From: Tetrahymena thermophila SB210
Lineage: Eukaryota; Ciliophora; Oligohymenophorea; Hymenostomatida; Tetrahymenidae
Reading direction: 5' to 3'
NCBI RefSeq assembly: GCF_000189635.1
Contig: NW_002476353.1
Span: 868,001 to 932,000, forward strand
DNA: 64,000 nucleotides
Part shown: positions 34,403 through 46,082 of the stretch, piece after piece
Numbering within the stretch: the stretch's first letter is position 1
How the letters are laid out: each line of letters opens with the position of its first letter
Notes under the pieces: model-generated
What the model was told of the DNA's origin: nothing
The model's input: only the letters and a program-made list of their open reading frames with translations
Databases searched by the model: none
Program-made: the position numbers and the translations under genes

Positions 34403-37400
34403 GGATTTATGTAATGACTTAATTATATAATATAATATCAAAACTATTACATTTAATCTATTTATTTATTTATTAATTTCCTTTCTATACTAAATTCGTC
34501 ACTTACTTACTCACTCACATATTAACTAACAAATTGCCTATAAACTAAACAGCAATCAAATAAACAAATTACTTTTTGTAACATTAATAATCAACTAAAA
34601 AGTTTTAATTGTTATGTAAATAAACCATATTATTTATTATACGTGCAGTATTCCTTTTTCAAAAAGGTTTTGTTTCGATGCTAATATTGCATATTTTAAA
34701 TTTTTGTGCCATTGTTTAATATTATCAGAAACCAAAATCAATAAAAACTTAACTTATAAAAAAAATAAATTAAAAGATAAATTTTCTAAAAAAGTATAAG
34801 CTTTTTTTAATTTTATTGGATATTTAATAACAGAAACGCAATATTAAAAATGCAAACTAAAGCAATTTAATATTGATTTTTACTTTTAACATTATTTGAA
34901 ATATTTTTCATCTAAATTTTACATGTTTAAGATGATTAAGATGTATTAAGTTTAAATAAAAAAACAATTTACTTAATTTATTTAGAAATTTACTAAATTT
35001 TTTTGATAAAAGCTAGACTTTGTTAATTATTCAATCTAAACAAATGGTCTATCTCAAAAAATTCAAATATTTTCTTTAACAATACTTTCTTTGTTGATTT
35101 TAAAAGTTAGTTATGACTCAACTTTCTATCAAGTAACCTATTATTATAAATTTTATACGATGTCCAAGAAAATGCCATTTCATTTTGATGCAATTAATAT
35201 AGAAAGTAATAATTAGTCTATGAGGATTTAAGTTATGACAATTTTTAAAAAAAGTATCTAATAGAAAACGAAAAGCTCACAAATTTAAAGAGCAATACAT
35301 ATCTCAAACTTTTGTTGATTCTAGGAATAAAATAATTATTAAGTCTCATATTAGTAAAATTACTGTTTTATCTATGTATAACAATTATTACTTCTTTCAA
35401 ATAGAAAAAAATATTAAATTTTTAATAAAGTAAGCAACTTTTTAATTGATAAAATTGAGCTTCTTGAAATTAGTAAATTTTCTATTTAGCTAATTTAATT
35501 AAAATTTTATAATTTTAACTTGTAACATAATCATTAACATTTAATTTATTAGATCTATTAAATATAATAGTTCACTTTATTCTAAGCGGACACATATTTT
35601 ACATAACAATCTTAATAAGACTATAAAAGTAAACTAAAAAGGTGTTTGTATTACAAGTTTTTATTACTTAGCGAGAGCATTTTAGATACATAAGAAAAAC
35701 ATACATTTACACATACATTCAAAGTTAAACAAAAAGAGCAGAAATAAGTATACGTAATCAATGAACGAATTAAGGATATACACTTAAAATCAAAATATTT
35801 TGAATAAAATTTTTTCTATCTTGAAAATTTGATATTAATAATTAAAATAAAGTGTTTTATAATAAAAAATACCGATATTTGTTATGCCGTTCTTTCCGTA
35901 TTTTTAGATATTTTTCCAAAAAAAGTGAATTAATGCTGTTTATTTTGAATTCTTTTCTAGTGCTTAAAAGTTTACAAGCAACTATTTATTAATTTTAATT
36001 ACTCATAAAAAACTGATAAACTATTTATCAATTTTTATCTATTTTACTGCTTGAAATTGTTATTTTACTTTACAAAAAAAATTAATCTAAACCATTTATC
36101 AGAATTATAAAATATAAATTCTTCTTTTTTAATACAAAATAGTATTTATCTAAAAATTAGATTTTTCATATTAAACTCTAAGTACCCTCTTTCTAAGACA
36201 GAACATGTTAAAAGATATTTAGAAAAATTAATATACTTTTACATGTGCCTAAATAACCTGAATTAATACTAATAGGTTAAATAAAAATACACAAAGAAAT
36301 TTAACAAGTATTTATTTTTCATATGTAATTTATAAAATATTATTCTAAAATAATCAAATAAAAACAAAAAGTGAAAAAGTGAATGTTTGATTTTATAAAC
36401 TTATTGATTTTTTAATTACTTTACTTTTTAAGATTAATTGTCTATTTAATTTTATTTTCTTTCAATTCTGATTTCATTTGTACAAAAAACATCTTGAAGG
36501 TCTTTTTCACAAAAAAAAATTTCTATCCTTCGTAATTTTATTACGTAATTATATTATAATAAAAATTTAATGCTGATCTAAAATTTGATATAATTTTTAT
36601 GAGCTGCATTGAAAAATATGTACCTATTACTTATTTTTTCTCATAATTCCAAGTATTTATCAATCATAATCTTATTAAAGGCGCTACTAGTACAATTTAT
36701 TATTCGTAACAATTTAAAAATGGATAAATATCTAAAATTATTGATTCATTCATTCAATTTGAAATTTTGAACTATTAATATGGAATGCAAATAAAACTAA
36801 AAAAATATAGCCACATAATTTAAAAATTATGAAGCTCTTTTGAAATTTAGAGTTTTAATTTACTAAAATATTTTCAAAGTGTAATGTTTATGAATAAATA
36901 ATAGAATTTCGTTTAATAATTCTAATTGTAATACTCAACTAAATACCATCTTATATAAAAATATCTTTAAAATAGAAAAATTATAAATATTTGATTCTTT
37001 CTTAAAAATATAATAATAAGTAAGCTGGGAAAGATAATAATTAGACAAATTATTAAAAGATACCAACAAAAGGATTTAAATTATAAAAAATAAACATTCT
37101 TACTAAATAAATTGTAACAGAGAATTTTTTATCAATCCCTACAGTAAAAATAAAACAATTTAAAAAGTTAATTTGAACATCAAAAAAATATGTTATTTAT
37201 CTATGATAAAAAGGATCATTTGAATAAATGTAATATTTAATTTCATGAATAAAAATAAAAATCTAAAAACTCATTAATTAATTGTTTAATTTTAATTTTT
37301 TAATAAATTATTTACATTTTGAAATTAAAAAATAATTATGATTTTTAAAAAAACCAATCAAAATATATTTTATTATAATTTATAATTAAATATATTATAA

Positions 37401-37410
37401 AAAATGAATG

Positions 37411-37630
37411 ACTTTGGATTTATAAATAATTTTATTTTATATTTTTGATAAAAAATTATTAAGAAATTTGCTAAAAAATTAATAAAAAATATTAAAAACT
37501 CTTTAGTTGATTTAGAAAAAAAAATATAATTAAAAATAAATAAGCAAATTTAATTGAATAATTTAACAATTTTTAGTACATAAATATTAAAAAAATTGGA
37601 CAGAAAACATAAAATTGTAAAATAATATAA
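37411..37630. repeat. direct repeat, copy 1 (about 210 bp)
   Basis: Begins tttggatttataaataattttat and shares ctctttagttgatttaga, ttgaataat and a later ttggaca block with the copy that starts near 37919. Identity looks to be about three quarters, with indels. Confidence 0.6.
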
Positions 37631-37918
37631 AGCTAATTTATAAAATTAGATATTTTGTATGAAATATCACTTAAAAAATACTAAACATATGCAGTGTTTA
37701 TATTATTATAATTTATCTGTAAATAAAATAAAACTTGCCAAACTGGATACTCTTATAATGAGAACTCGTTATAAATGTGCAAACTTTTTTTTTATCACAA
37801 ATTTAAATATAAAATTATATAATCCATCTATAAGTTTAACACCTGTATATTTTGAGAAACATCTTTGGTCCTGTAGGTACCCAAGTTTAGACAGGTTTCA
37901 CTTCTTATATTAAAAAAT

Positions 37919-38130
37919 TGTTTTGGATTTATGAATAATTTTATTTATTATTTTTAAGAAAAAAAAAATCACTAAAATAATCATTAAAAATATAAAAAAT
38001 TCTTTAGTTAATTTAGAAGAATGTCTAGTAATTAAGCATAAGTAATTTTTGTTGAATCATAAAATAATTTTCAGTATACTAGTATTTATAAAGTTGTCCA
38101 AAAAGCATCAAATTTAAAAGTAATAAAAAA
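37919..38130. repeat. direct repeat, copy 2 (about 210 bp)
   Basis: Second copy of the 37411 unit, offset by about 508 bp. The two copies flank an 84-codon plus-strand frame (37659-37913) that contains no TAA, TAG or TGA inside it. Confidence 0.6.
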
Positions 38131-40502
38131 AGAAATAATTATATATTAATAAATTACTTTTTCAATAATAGTTATCTCAAATTTATCTGTTTAGTTATTG
38201 AAAAAATATTTCAATTCTTTAAAAAAGTACGAAAGAAGTTAGTTGGCTTTAAATATAAAGAATAATATACATTTTACAAATACATATATTCAATTATTTT
38301 AATCATAATTATTTCTCTAAATTAATTACATTAAGTCTGTCTTATTTATTATTTTGATATATATTATTGGTATATATTTCCTTTTTTAGAAATAAATTTA
38401 TTAAAATATTTTTATCTTTTATATTTTTAAGATATTCTTTATGAGATAAAATATTTAAGTAATAAACATTTTTAAAACTTACAAAAATTGTATACATATC
38501 TAATAGTTATAAAAAATGTTGATAATTCTCTTTTACTTATTCTCAATAAAATTTTTTTAATTTTAATTTAAGAAAATTAAACTGAGAAATTTTTTATTCA
38601 AATAAATATCAAAATTATATTATTTATTTACCTAAGTAATTTTTAGATCTACTTATTAGTGATAAAATAAATTAATAAAAATATTTTAGATGATGAATTT
38701 AACACTTTTTTGATGATAATTTTCAAAAATCATCAGAGAAAAACCAAAAAATTGTCTAAGAAAAATCATTAATGGTTAAATATAATAACTTTAAATTATT
38801 AAACAAAAATATGGATTTTATGAAAAATTACAATCTCACTTTTTTTAAAAAAAATACACTGTTATTTTTATATCATTTAAAGTTGTAATAATTATTTTTG
38901 CAAATAAACCATAACGAATAGGTCATCTGTCCATTTTTAAATTGATCATAAAATAACTAAAATAACTATAGGTTTAAAGTAAAAGATTTTTTAATGTTTT
39001 TAGAAAATAATATATAAATTTCCAAAAAAAAGGTATTATTAAATTAAATTGTGAAGTTAGAGTGAATTAAAGATATAGAGACCAATTAAAAATTATAATT
39101 TTTTAAATATTTCATATAAAAAGTGATTGATATTATTTTATTTAATGTAGAAGAAGAACCTGATCAAGTTAAAAGAAAGGTAAGAATAAAACAATAAATA
39201 GTGTGTTGGTAATTTCTTTCTTTTTTAAATAATTTTTAAAAATCTTTAGGATGAAAAACTTTAATTTAACTTATTTTTAGTGCAATCAAAATGAGGATTT
39301 TGATAAAATTAATAAAATATGATAAATAAGAAAATTAGTTTATATTTTGAAAACTAATTGATTTATTAAATATATTTTATAAAAGAAGCAAACCAAATCT
39401 TAATTAAATAATCATTTAACTTATTTTTTATAAAAAAAGCTTAATAATACTCTTTTGGAATATATATTCAAAAATATTAAACGCTAATATAAATTTTGCC
39501 ACTTTAAAATTAACTTTTATTTTCTTTTGTAACTAAAGCATATTGAAGATTTTATTATTTTATTTACATATTCGAATTTTAAAAAGTTAAAAAATAATAA
39601 CTTACTTTTGATGAATTTATTTAACATACCTAAAATTTATAAACTCAATTAATAAAATTATTAATGTAAATATTTAATTTTTTATTTGAATAATTTCATC
39701 TGCAGAAATGCCAAAAAACGATTGTACAATTTACATAGAAATTTAAATTATTTCTAAAAAGTATTTATTTAATTCCAAAAATTCTTTGAAATGTAGTAAG
39801 TATTTAATTCAATATAATCAACTGACATAAATTAAAGCTTTAATTTGATGGTTTATCATTAAAAGTATTCAATTCTAAATATTTAGTATTTTATTTGTTA
39901 AATATCACAAAATATTCAAACTAATTTTCATGATGGCTAGACATTTATTTACAAAGTAAAAGTAGAATAGCAAAAATAAATTAAGAAATTAAACATATTC
40001 TTCTTCAAAATGGCTTCTAATTAGTAGATGTTTCATATTTTATTAGGTTTTTATTAAAACATTATTTCAATAAATTATATTTTATTAATGTGCTTATTAT
40101 TCTAAATTATAAATTCTTTCTACTATTTAAAATGATATTAGTTAGTGCTTTTAATTAAATTAAATGATATTGCTCACTTTTTTCTAGATAAGAATTTAAA
40201 TTAAAAAATGATAAATATATATTGATTGATTGATTGATAAACTTCATGTTAATAATAAATCCTTGGAATAACGATTCAGTTTTTTATGATAAAATGATTG
40301 CAAAATTGAGATACTAATACGATTAATTGTAAACATGCTAACTAAAATAATAATATTTATATAATTAAGCAAGCTTTGAACGAATTAATAGGCTTGGCAA
40401 CTAGCAATCTCTTTTTGCAAGTAAATGATTTACTACAAATTTTCTTGTAGTTATTAAGCTTTTTATTAATTTATTATGTAAGGAAACTCTTTAAAATCCA
40501 GA

Positions 40503-41508
40503 TCATGTGTAATAATTGAAGCCCATATAGACCCATCCTAAAACGAATAAGGCGGCACCCCAAATTTCATAGAAACCTCTATGAGTTTAGTGGTGATATC
40601 TGACCATCTTTCTGTGGGTATTATTACAGAAAGGAGCATTGGCAGAGAATTTACAGTTGCAGATTTTATAGTAGCCACTCTAAGAAACGTTGAAAACAAC
40701 AGGACGACATCTAGTTACTACAGAGTTGCACAAACCATCACACCAAGGACCAGATTGAGAAATACCACAACTGCACCAAGAATAAACTTTACCTTATTGT
40801 AAATAACAGTTATAAGGGAAGAAACCAGCAACCATAGGGATACTAGCAGGTCTGTATTTACCTTCCTATAGTATTTAAAAAATGAAAGTTATTACAAATA
40901 ATAGAAAAAGATTGATTTGCGAAAGAGGGCATCTTAAATTGCAATGATTTTTATCATGTTTCATTATGCTTTCATTTCAAAATCTTTTATTTAGTTTCAA
41001 ATATTCTGAAATTTGCAAGCATGATTTTTAACAAAATGAAATTGATAAATGAGTAAATTCGAAAATGAACAAAGCTCAACTGCTAAATTTATAAATTTCA
41101 TGCTTCATAAGATATCAAGATAATTTAAACTATCGTATCTGACTTCTTTTTACCATTCACATTTAGATTTACTATACTATCTTTGAATTATCTTTTCATA
41201 TTTTTCTTTTTTATTGCTTTTTTCCTTTCAAATCAAGGATATATCTTGATATCTCTTTGCTTTTATGCCTATAATATATTGATTTTATTAGGATTTTTTA
41301 ATACCTAGTAAGGAATGGATTCAGGAAGAGGGATAAGTTTTTGGGCAGGGAAATCAGTGATATCATCAGGCTTCTTATCCTTGCGAGGAGCAGGAGGCTT
41401 GAGGATAACTGGAGGGGGAGTGAAGGGATCTCTTAAATGGGCTTCACCTTCACAAAGAATAGAAGAAACTCTCTTATACTTAGCAGCTCTCTTTAAAATA
41501 GCTGACAT
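40503..41508 (-). CDS. double-CDGSH iron-sulfur protein with C-terminal membrane helix (188 aa)
   Basis: Exons are 41508-41305 and 40865-40503; the 439-nt intron is phase 0. The first 68 residues are basic and then Pro-rich (DPFTPPPVILKPPAPRKDKK). The second exon has two CDGSH-type motifs. The first is GKVYSWCSCGISQSGPWCDG followed by LC, where the usual ligand His appears replaced by Cys. The second is ICNCKFSANAPFCNNTH, which keeps the Cys-x-Cys...Cys...His ligands but has Asn-Asn in place of Asp-Gly. The tail ends with a helix (WGAALFVLGWVYMGFNYY). CDGSH proteins (mitoNEET/CISD family) bind a 2Fe-2S cluster; the double motif resembles CISD3-type matrix proteins, but the C-terminal helix is unusual for them. 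A mitochondrial membrane site is inferred. The ATG MSAILKRAA at 41508 is the first in frame. Confidence 0.82.
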
Positions 41509-42424
41509 TTCTCTCAACCTTAATTAAATTGTTTTTAATTAATCTTTTAATATTCTTTCTTTTTATTTATATTTTTAATTTATATTTTTCTTTCTTTTGT
41601 TTTTGTTTCCCTTTTATTACTTTTTTGATATTTCATCTAAAAAGGTCATTCTTTAAATATTAAATAAATTAATAAATGAGGCATTGCAATCTTTATTAAA
41701 TTGATTCATTTCTTTATCCATTTTTTTTCATTCTCTTTATTATATAAATATTCCAATGTATATCTTTCCATTTTTATTTTGATTTTATTCCTGTTTCCTC
41801 TTGCTTCCTTCCCTTCGACTTAAATCTCTATTAGATAGCTAGCTATCCATACTAAAATATTAATCAATTGGGGTTTACTAAATAAAATAAATTCAAGGCA
41901 AATAAATATATTAATTTTTTTAATTGTTTACAAAATCTAAATCATTAAATAAATTAAAATTTATAAAATTAATTTAACTTAGCTTATTAATTATGAGTTT
42001 TTTATTTTTAATTAGGATTTTGCTATTTATTTAAATATAAAATTCAATTTTAAATTCTATTTTATTTTTTTAAAGTTCTCAATTTATTTGCATTTTAAAT
42101 CTACAACTAAATCTATTATTTTAAATTTATAAGTTTCCCATAATATTTATTTGTAATAATGTGTTTATGCTTAAAATATCGTTGAGTAAACATTTTATTT
42201 TTCTTTAAATAAACTTTAAATTTTAAATATTGAAAATGTTTGTTCATATTTTTGTTCTAATTTTATAAATCTTTATTACAAAATTAAATTATGTTTAAAA
42301 TAATTACACAATACAATTAATATGAATACCTTAATAAAATATAGTTCAATTTTAAAAGTTTTTTGTTGTGTATGACTTAAGGAGATATTTAAAATTTGAA
42401 AAATTAATATAATTGTTTGGTTGC
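41509..42424. other. intergenic
   Basis: AT-rich with pyrimidine-rich runs near 41560-41640. It should hold the CDGSH gene promoter at the left; no other gene is supported. Confidence 0.5.
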
Positions 42425-42964
42425 TCAAAAAATTTATAAGCAGGAATTATCAAGTACTATTTTGCAGCATTAAATGGCAAAATTATTTTAATAGATAATT
42501 AAAATAAATGTAAGAAGAATTTATAATTAACATTTTTTTTTTTTATATTCTCTTTTCAAATATATTTAATTGCTATTATTTATTTATTTAAAACTTATTA
42601 GTGAGGTCTTTATACATGTTTATTTTAATTTAAATTTAGAAATAATCCTCAACTAATGAGGGCAATTAAACTTCACCTTACTTTCCATTTAAAATAAAAC
42701 ATATTTAAGTATCACATTTCTACATTAATTTACCTTATCTCGAAAGATTCTTTTTGTTTTCTGGCAGATATCAATGATATACTAGATTAGATCACACATC
42801 ATGTAATGTTTCTAAGGCATAAATTATGACGATTGATTAAATTATGATTTTAAGAATGGGTAATCATTGATATCTATTTTAAGATTCAAAATATCTACAA
42901 AATATTATAAATTTTTTAATTCATCAAATTTCTGAAATAAATTGTAAATAAAGCAAAACGGCAT
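42425..42964 (-). CDS. doubtful 179-aa ORF head-to-head with the peroxidase gene
   Basis: One open frame runs from ATG 42964 to TGA 42425 with Gln codons. The first 77 codons (to about 42734) look like real protein, with KFDELKNLQYFVDILNLKI, DINDYPFLKSQF and MMCDLIQYIIDICQKTKRIF. At the end of this part a GTAAAT donor follows FRDK, so the true gene may splice there. The remainder is AT-driven and less convincing. The ATG lies only 40 bp from the peroxidase ATG on the other strand, a very tight divergent spacing. A 57-codon plus-strand frame overlaps at 42656-42829. No family is recognised. It may be a real small gene, a fragment or chance. Confidence 0.35.
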
Positions 42965-43004
42965 TTCAAGCAAACACAAATAAATTAACAAATAAACATT
43001 ACAA

Positions 43005-44074
43005 ATGAGAAATCTTCTTCTTGGAACTTTAGCATTCGGTACTGCTGGTTACTACTACTACAATAAAGAATAGTTTACTTAATTAGCTAAACCTAAGCTT
43101 GATTATCAAGCTGTCAGAGGTGATATAGCTGATATCCTTGAATAGTAAGGTTGGGATGGCTACAATCATATTGGCCCTGTTCTTGTTAGACTTGGATGGC
43201 ATGCTTCAGGAACCTACAACAAAGCTGATAAGACTGGTGGTTCCGATGGTGCAACCATGAGATTTAACAAGGAATAGAATGATCCTGCTAATGCCGGTCT
43301 TCATCATGCCCAAAAGTTCCTTGAACCTGTCAAGGCTAAACACCCTGTAATTTTTTAAACATCAAACAAATGATAAACCTTAATTGCAAACATGATAAAA
43401 TATTAAATAATAAAATTTAATTTCAATCCAATCTACCATGTTGAAAAAGAGATTAAGTTTTTGGCTGTTCGAAAAATAAATTCATATTTTTAGCATTTTG
43501 TCAATTAGAATATAAATTACTTCTTTAAAATTAGGGTATTTCATATGCTGATCTCTGGGTTTTGGCTAGTTACGTAGCTATTGAAGAAATGGGAGGTCCT
43601 AAAATCGATTTTACTCCTGGTAGAAAGGATGCTCCTTCAGAAGCTTCCTGCCCTCCTAATGGCAGACTTCCTGATGCAAGCAAGGGAAGTTCTCATATTA
43701 GAGATGTTTTCTACAGAATGGGATTAAATGATAGAGAAATTGTTGCTTTGATTGGTGGTGGACACGGTATTGGTAAGTGCCACACCGATAGAAGTGGATA
43801 TGATGGTCCTTGGACTAATGCCCCTACTACTTTCACTAACCTTTACTTTAAGGAACTCTTCGATAAGACATGGACTGAGAAGAAGTGGAAGGGACCTCTC
43901 TAATATGAAGACAATACCAAAAAGCTAATGATGCTTCCTGCTGATCTTGAAATAAGAAATGACCCTGAATTTAAAAGAATCGCTCTTGAATATAAAGAAA
44001 ACAAGGATTTATTCTTTAAAGACTTTGCTTCTGCTTTCAAAAAACTTACAGAGCTCGGCTTTAAGCAATTTTGA
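43005..44074 (+). CDS. class I haem peroxidase, ascorbate/cytochrome c peroxidase type (293 aa)
   Basis: Exons are 43005-43346 and 43535-44074, joined in phase 0. A hydrophobic N terminus ([19 protein letters not shown]) suggests a membrane anchor or mitochondrial targeting. The distal haem site is [13 protein letters not shown], with the Arg, Trp and His that split hydrogen peroxide. The proximal His lies in [13 protein letters not shown]. The following [18 protein letters not shown] holds the Trp matching the cytochrome c peroxidase radical site, and MLPAD supplies the Asp that hydrogen-bonds the proximal His. Length matches the family. The reaction is reduction of hydrogen peroxide using ascorbate or cytochrome c; the sequence alone does not decide which donor. 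The ATG is preceded by an A-rich leader typical of ciliate starts. Confidence 0.93.
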
Positions 44075-45683
44075 TTGACACTAATTAGTTATAAGTAGGA
44101 TTTAAAGCAATTATCTATATGTTTTTATATTTACTATCTATCAGTTTGTTTTGTCTAATTGCTTGCTAAATAAATAAATAAATATCTCCTTTTTAAAATT
44201 TTAAAAATAAGCAATCAGCTTACTATTATTTTTATTTATTTAAATTAAAATTGAAGAAACAAATATTCTTAAAATATTTCAAAATTAACAGCTAACTGTA
44301 TATTCCATCTTTGAAATATTATTTTGAGAAAATTGCAAGTGTTATTCTAAAATAAACACAAAAATTAAAATAAAAGACTTAAAACTGTTCAAATTTTCTG
44401 ATCTATTTTAATTTTTATTTACTAATCTAAAATACTTCTAAAAATATAAACATTAAAAAATAGATTGATCTATTTAAGAATAGTTGATATAAATAAACCA
44501 AATTTCAAAAAAAATTCAGCATTTTAAAATATCATAAATTAAACTAAAATAAACTTTAAATAAAATATTTAATTTTAAACATTAAAACATTAATTACTCA
44601 ACATATAAAAAAACTATGATAACAATAAGAGAGTAGCTTTAATTTGAATATTTTATTTTGCATTTATTAAAATAAAATTAATTTTAGAAAACTAATATCT
44701 AACAAAACATGCAAATATTATGTATTGCATTAATTATATCCAAAACTAATATATTCATGCTATCTTTGCATTTTCAATAAAATATTATACCTTCAGTATT
44801 AAAAACATTACATGTAAAAAAAACTATTATAAAAATAAGAGAGTAGCCTTAATTTAAATATTTTATAATGTATTTATTGAAATAAAATTAATTTAAAAAA
44901 ACTAATATCTAACAAAACAAGCAAATATTATTTATTGGATTAATTATATCCAAAAATAATAGATTCATACTATTTTTTCTGTAGCAAAAATGCAATATAT
45001 ATGCACTGATCAGAAATATATTTAACTTTAGATATAGTAAACTTCTTCAAAGAATTTGATTATTTTAATATTTATTTTTTTTTAGTTTGATTGGTATATC
45101 TAGGGTTTCTATTCATGATAAAATATAAATAGAGCCATTATTTTATTTCTAATAATTCATACTTAAAATAAACAAATTAAATTTATTTACACTTACTTTA
45201 AATTTTTTAAAAAGAACTTTTGTTTTGATAAACTAATAAATTGTTTTCTTTATAAATTATTATTAATTCTTTTACAAAATAAATAGAAAGTCTTTTCGAT
45301 GAAATTTTTAATCTTATCTAGAAGATTTTTTGAAAGTATGTATGTAAGATAAATCTAAGAATTTAAATAAAAATACTATCAAATTTATTTATTTTATAAT
45401 TTCTTTTTGCATAAGTATTTTATTTTCTCAGTATTATAAGGTATGAAAAAGAATTGAAGATTATTTAAGTAAATATATTTTGTATAGTATTATCTACCTA
45501 TTTATCAATAATTATTAGAGTATATTTGATACATATGCCTAAAAAATAAATGCTTATTTCTTTATATTATGCTTTTGTTATAAAAGAATTTTAGAATTAT
45601 GACATAAATTTTATAATTTGAATTCACGAATTAACATTAGATTTTTTATTTATTTAATTATTATTAATATAGAGGAAATTTTA
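44075..45683. other. intergenic, with a tandem duplication
   Basis: No gene is seen. It contains a direct repeat at 44601-44776 and 44810-44981, described separately; the rest is AT-rich 3' flank of two convergent genes. Confidence 0.55.
44601..44981. repeat. tandem direct repeat, two copies of about 175 bp
   Basis: Copy 1 is 44601-44776 and copy 2 is 44810-44981, offset 209 bp. They share aataagagagtagc, aaataaaattaatt, actaatatctaacaaaaca and taattatatccaaaa. High similarity suggests a fairly recent duplication. No open frame is kept. Confidence 0.8.
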
Positions 45684-46082
45684 TCATAGTCCTGAGCATG
45701 TGTGATAACGAGGATAGAATACTTGAGAATAGAAGAAATAACTGAGAGATTAGAATTCCTTTTCATGAGTCAAAAAGCAATTTGAAAATAAGTTATCTTG
45801 ATCAATGTACTCAGATCCCTTGGCATGGTTAATAAAACCCCAAAATTAGGAACATTAAATAGGATTTGTTTCAACTTCAAATTATCTCTCTGATTATTTA
45901 CAGAATTAGTAATCATCAGCTTAGTCTGAGATGTCATCACAAGTATGAGTGCTAGTGCTATAGCATTGCATCCAATCTGCAACTGTAATCTAGCTAGCAG
46001 AGACATCCTTTCTAAAAAGAAGAGTGGTAGCTCCAATTAATGCCAAAGATATTAATGCTACTGCTAAAATAGTGTTTCTCAT
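45684..46082 (-). CDS. small secreted Cys-containing protein (132 aa)
   Basis: A single exon of 399 nt with ciliate Gln codons. Residues 1-25 form a signal peptide (MRNTILAVALISLALIGATT). The mature part has about six cysteines, in WMQCYST, HTCDD, QFCKQS, PIQCSQF, SNCFL and HTCSGL, and is acidic and aromatic-rich. There is no second membrane segment, so secretion or delivery to a vacuole or secretory granule is inferred. I recognise no domain. Six evenly spread cysteines suggest three disulfides. It converges on the peroxidase gene with a spacer of 1.6 kb. Confidence 0.72.

Larger units (their letters stand above)
34403..40502. other. 6-kb gene-poor region
   Basis: No gene is supported across about 6.1 kb. 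It contains a duplicated segment of about 210 bp (listed separately) and a lone exon-like phrase near 39150-39182 reading NVEEEPDQVKRK before a GTAAG donor, with no partner exons found. The remainder is AT-rich with poly-A and poly-T runs. Such deserts may be promoter, replication or chromosome-architecture DNA, or erased genes. Confidence 0.5.

Noticed and set aside
39150..39182. Lone exon-like phrase before a GTAAG donor
   Set aside because: No upstream start or downstream exon could be joined to it; too short to call.
41315..41527. Plus-strand frame opposite exon 1 of the CDGSH gene
   Set aside because: The minus-strand reading splices in phase to a recognised CDGSH domain; this strand gives no known protein.
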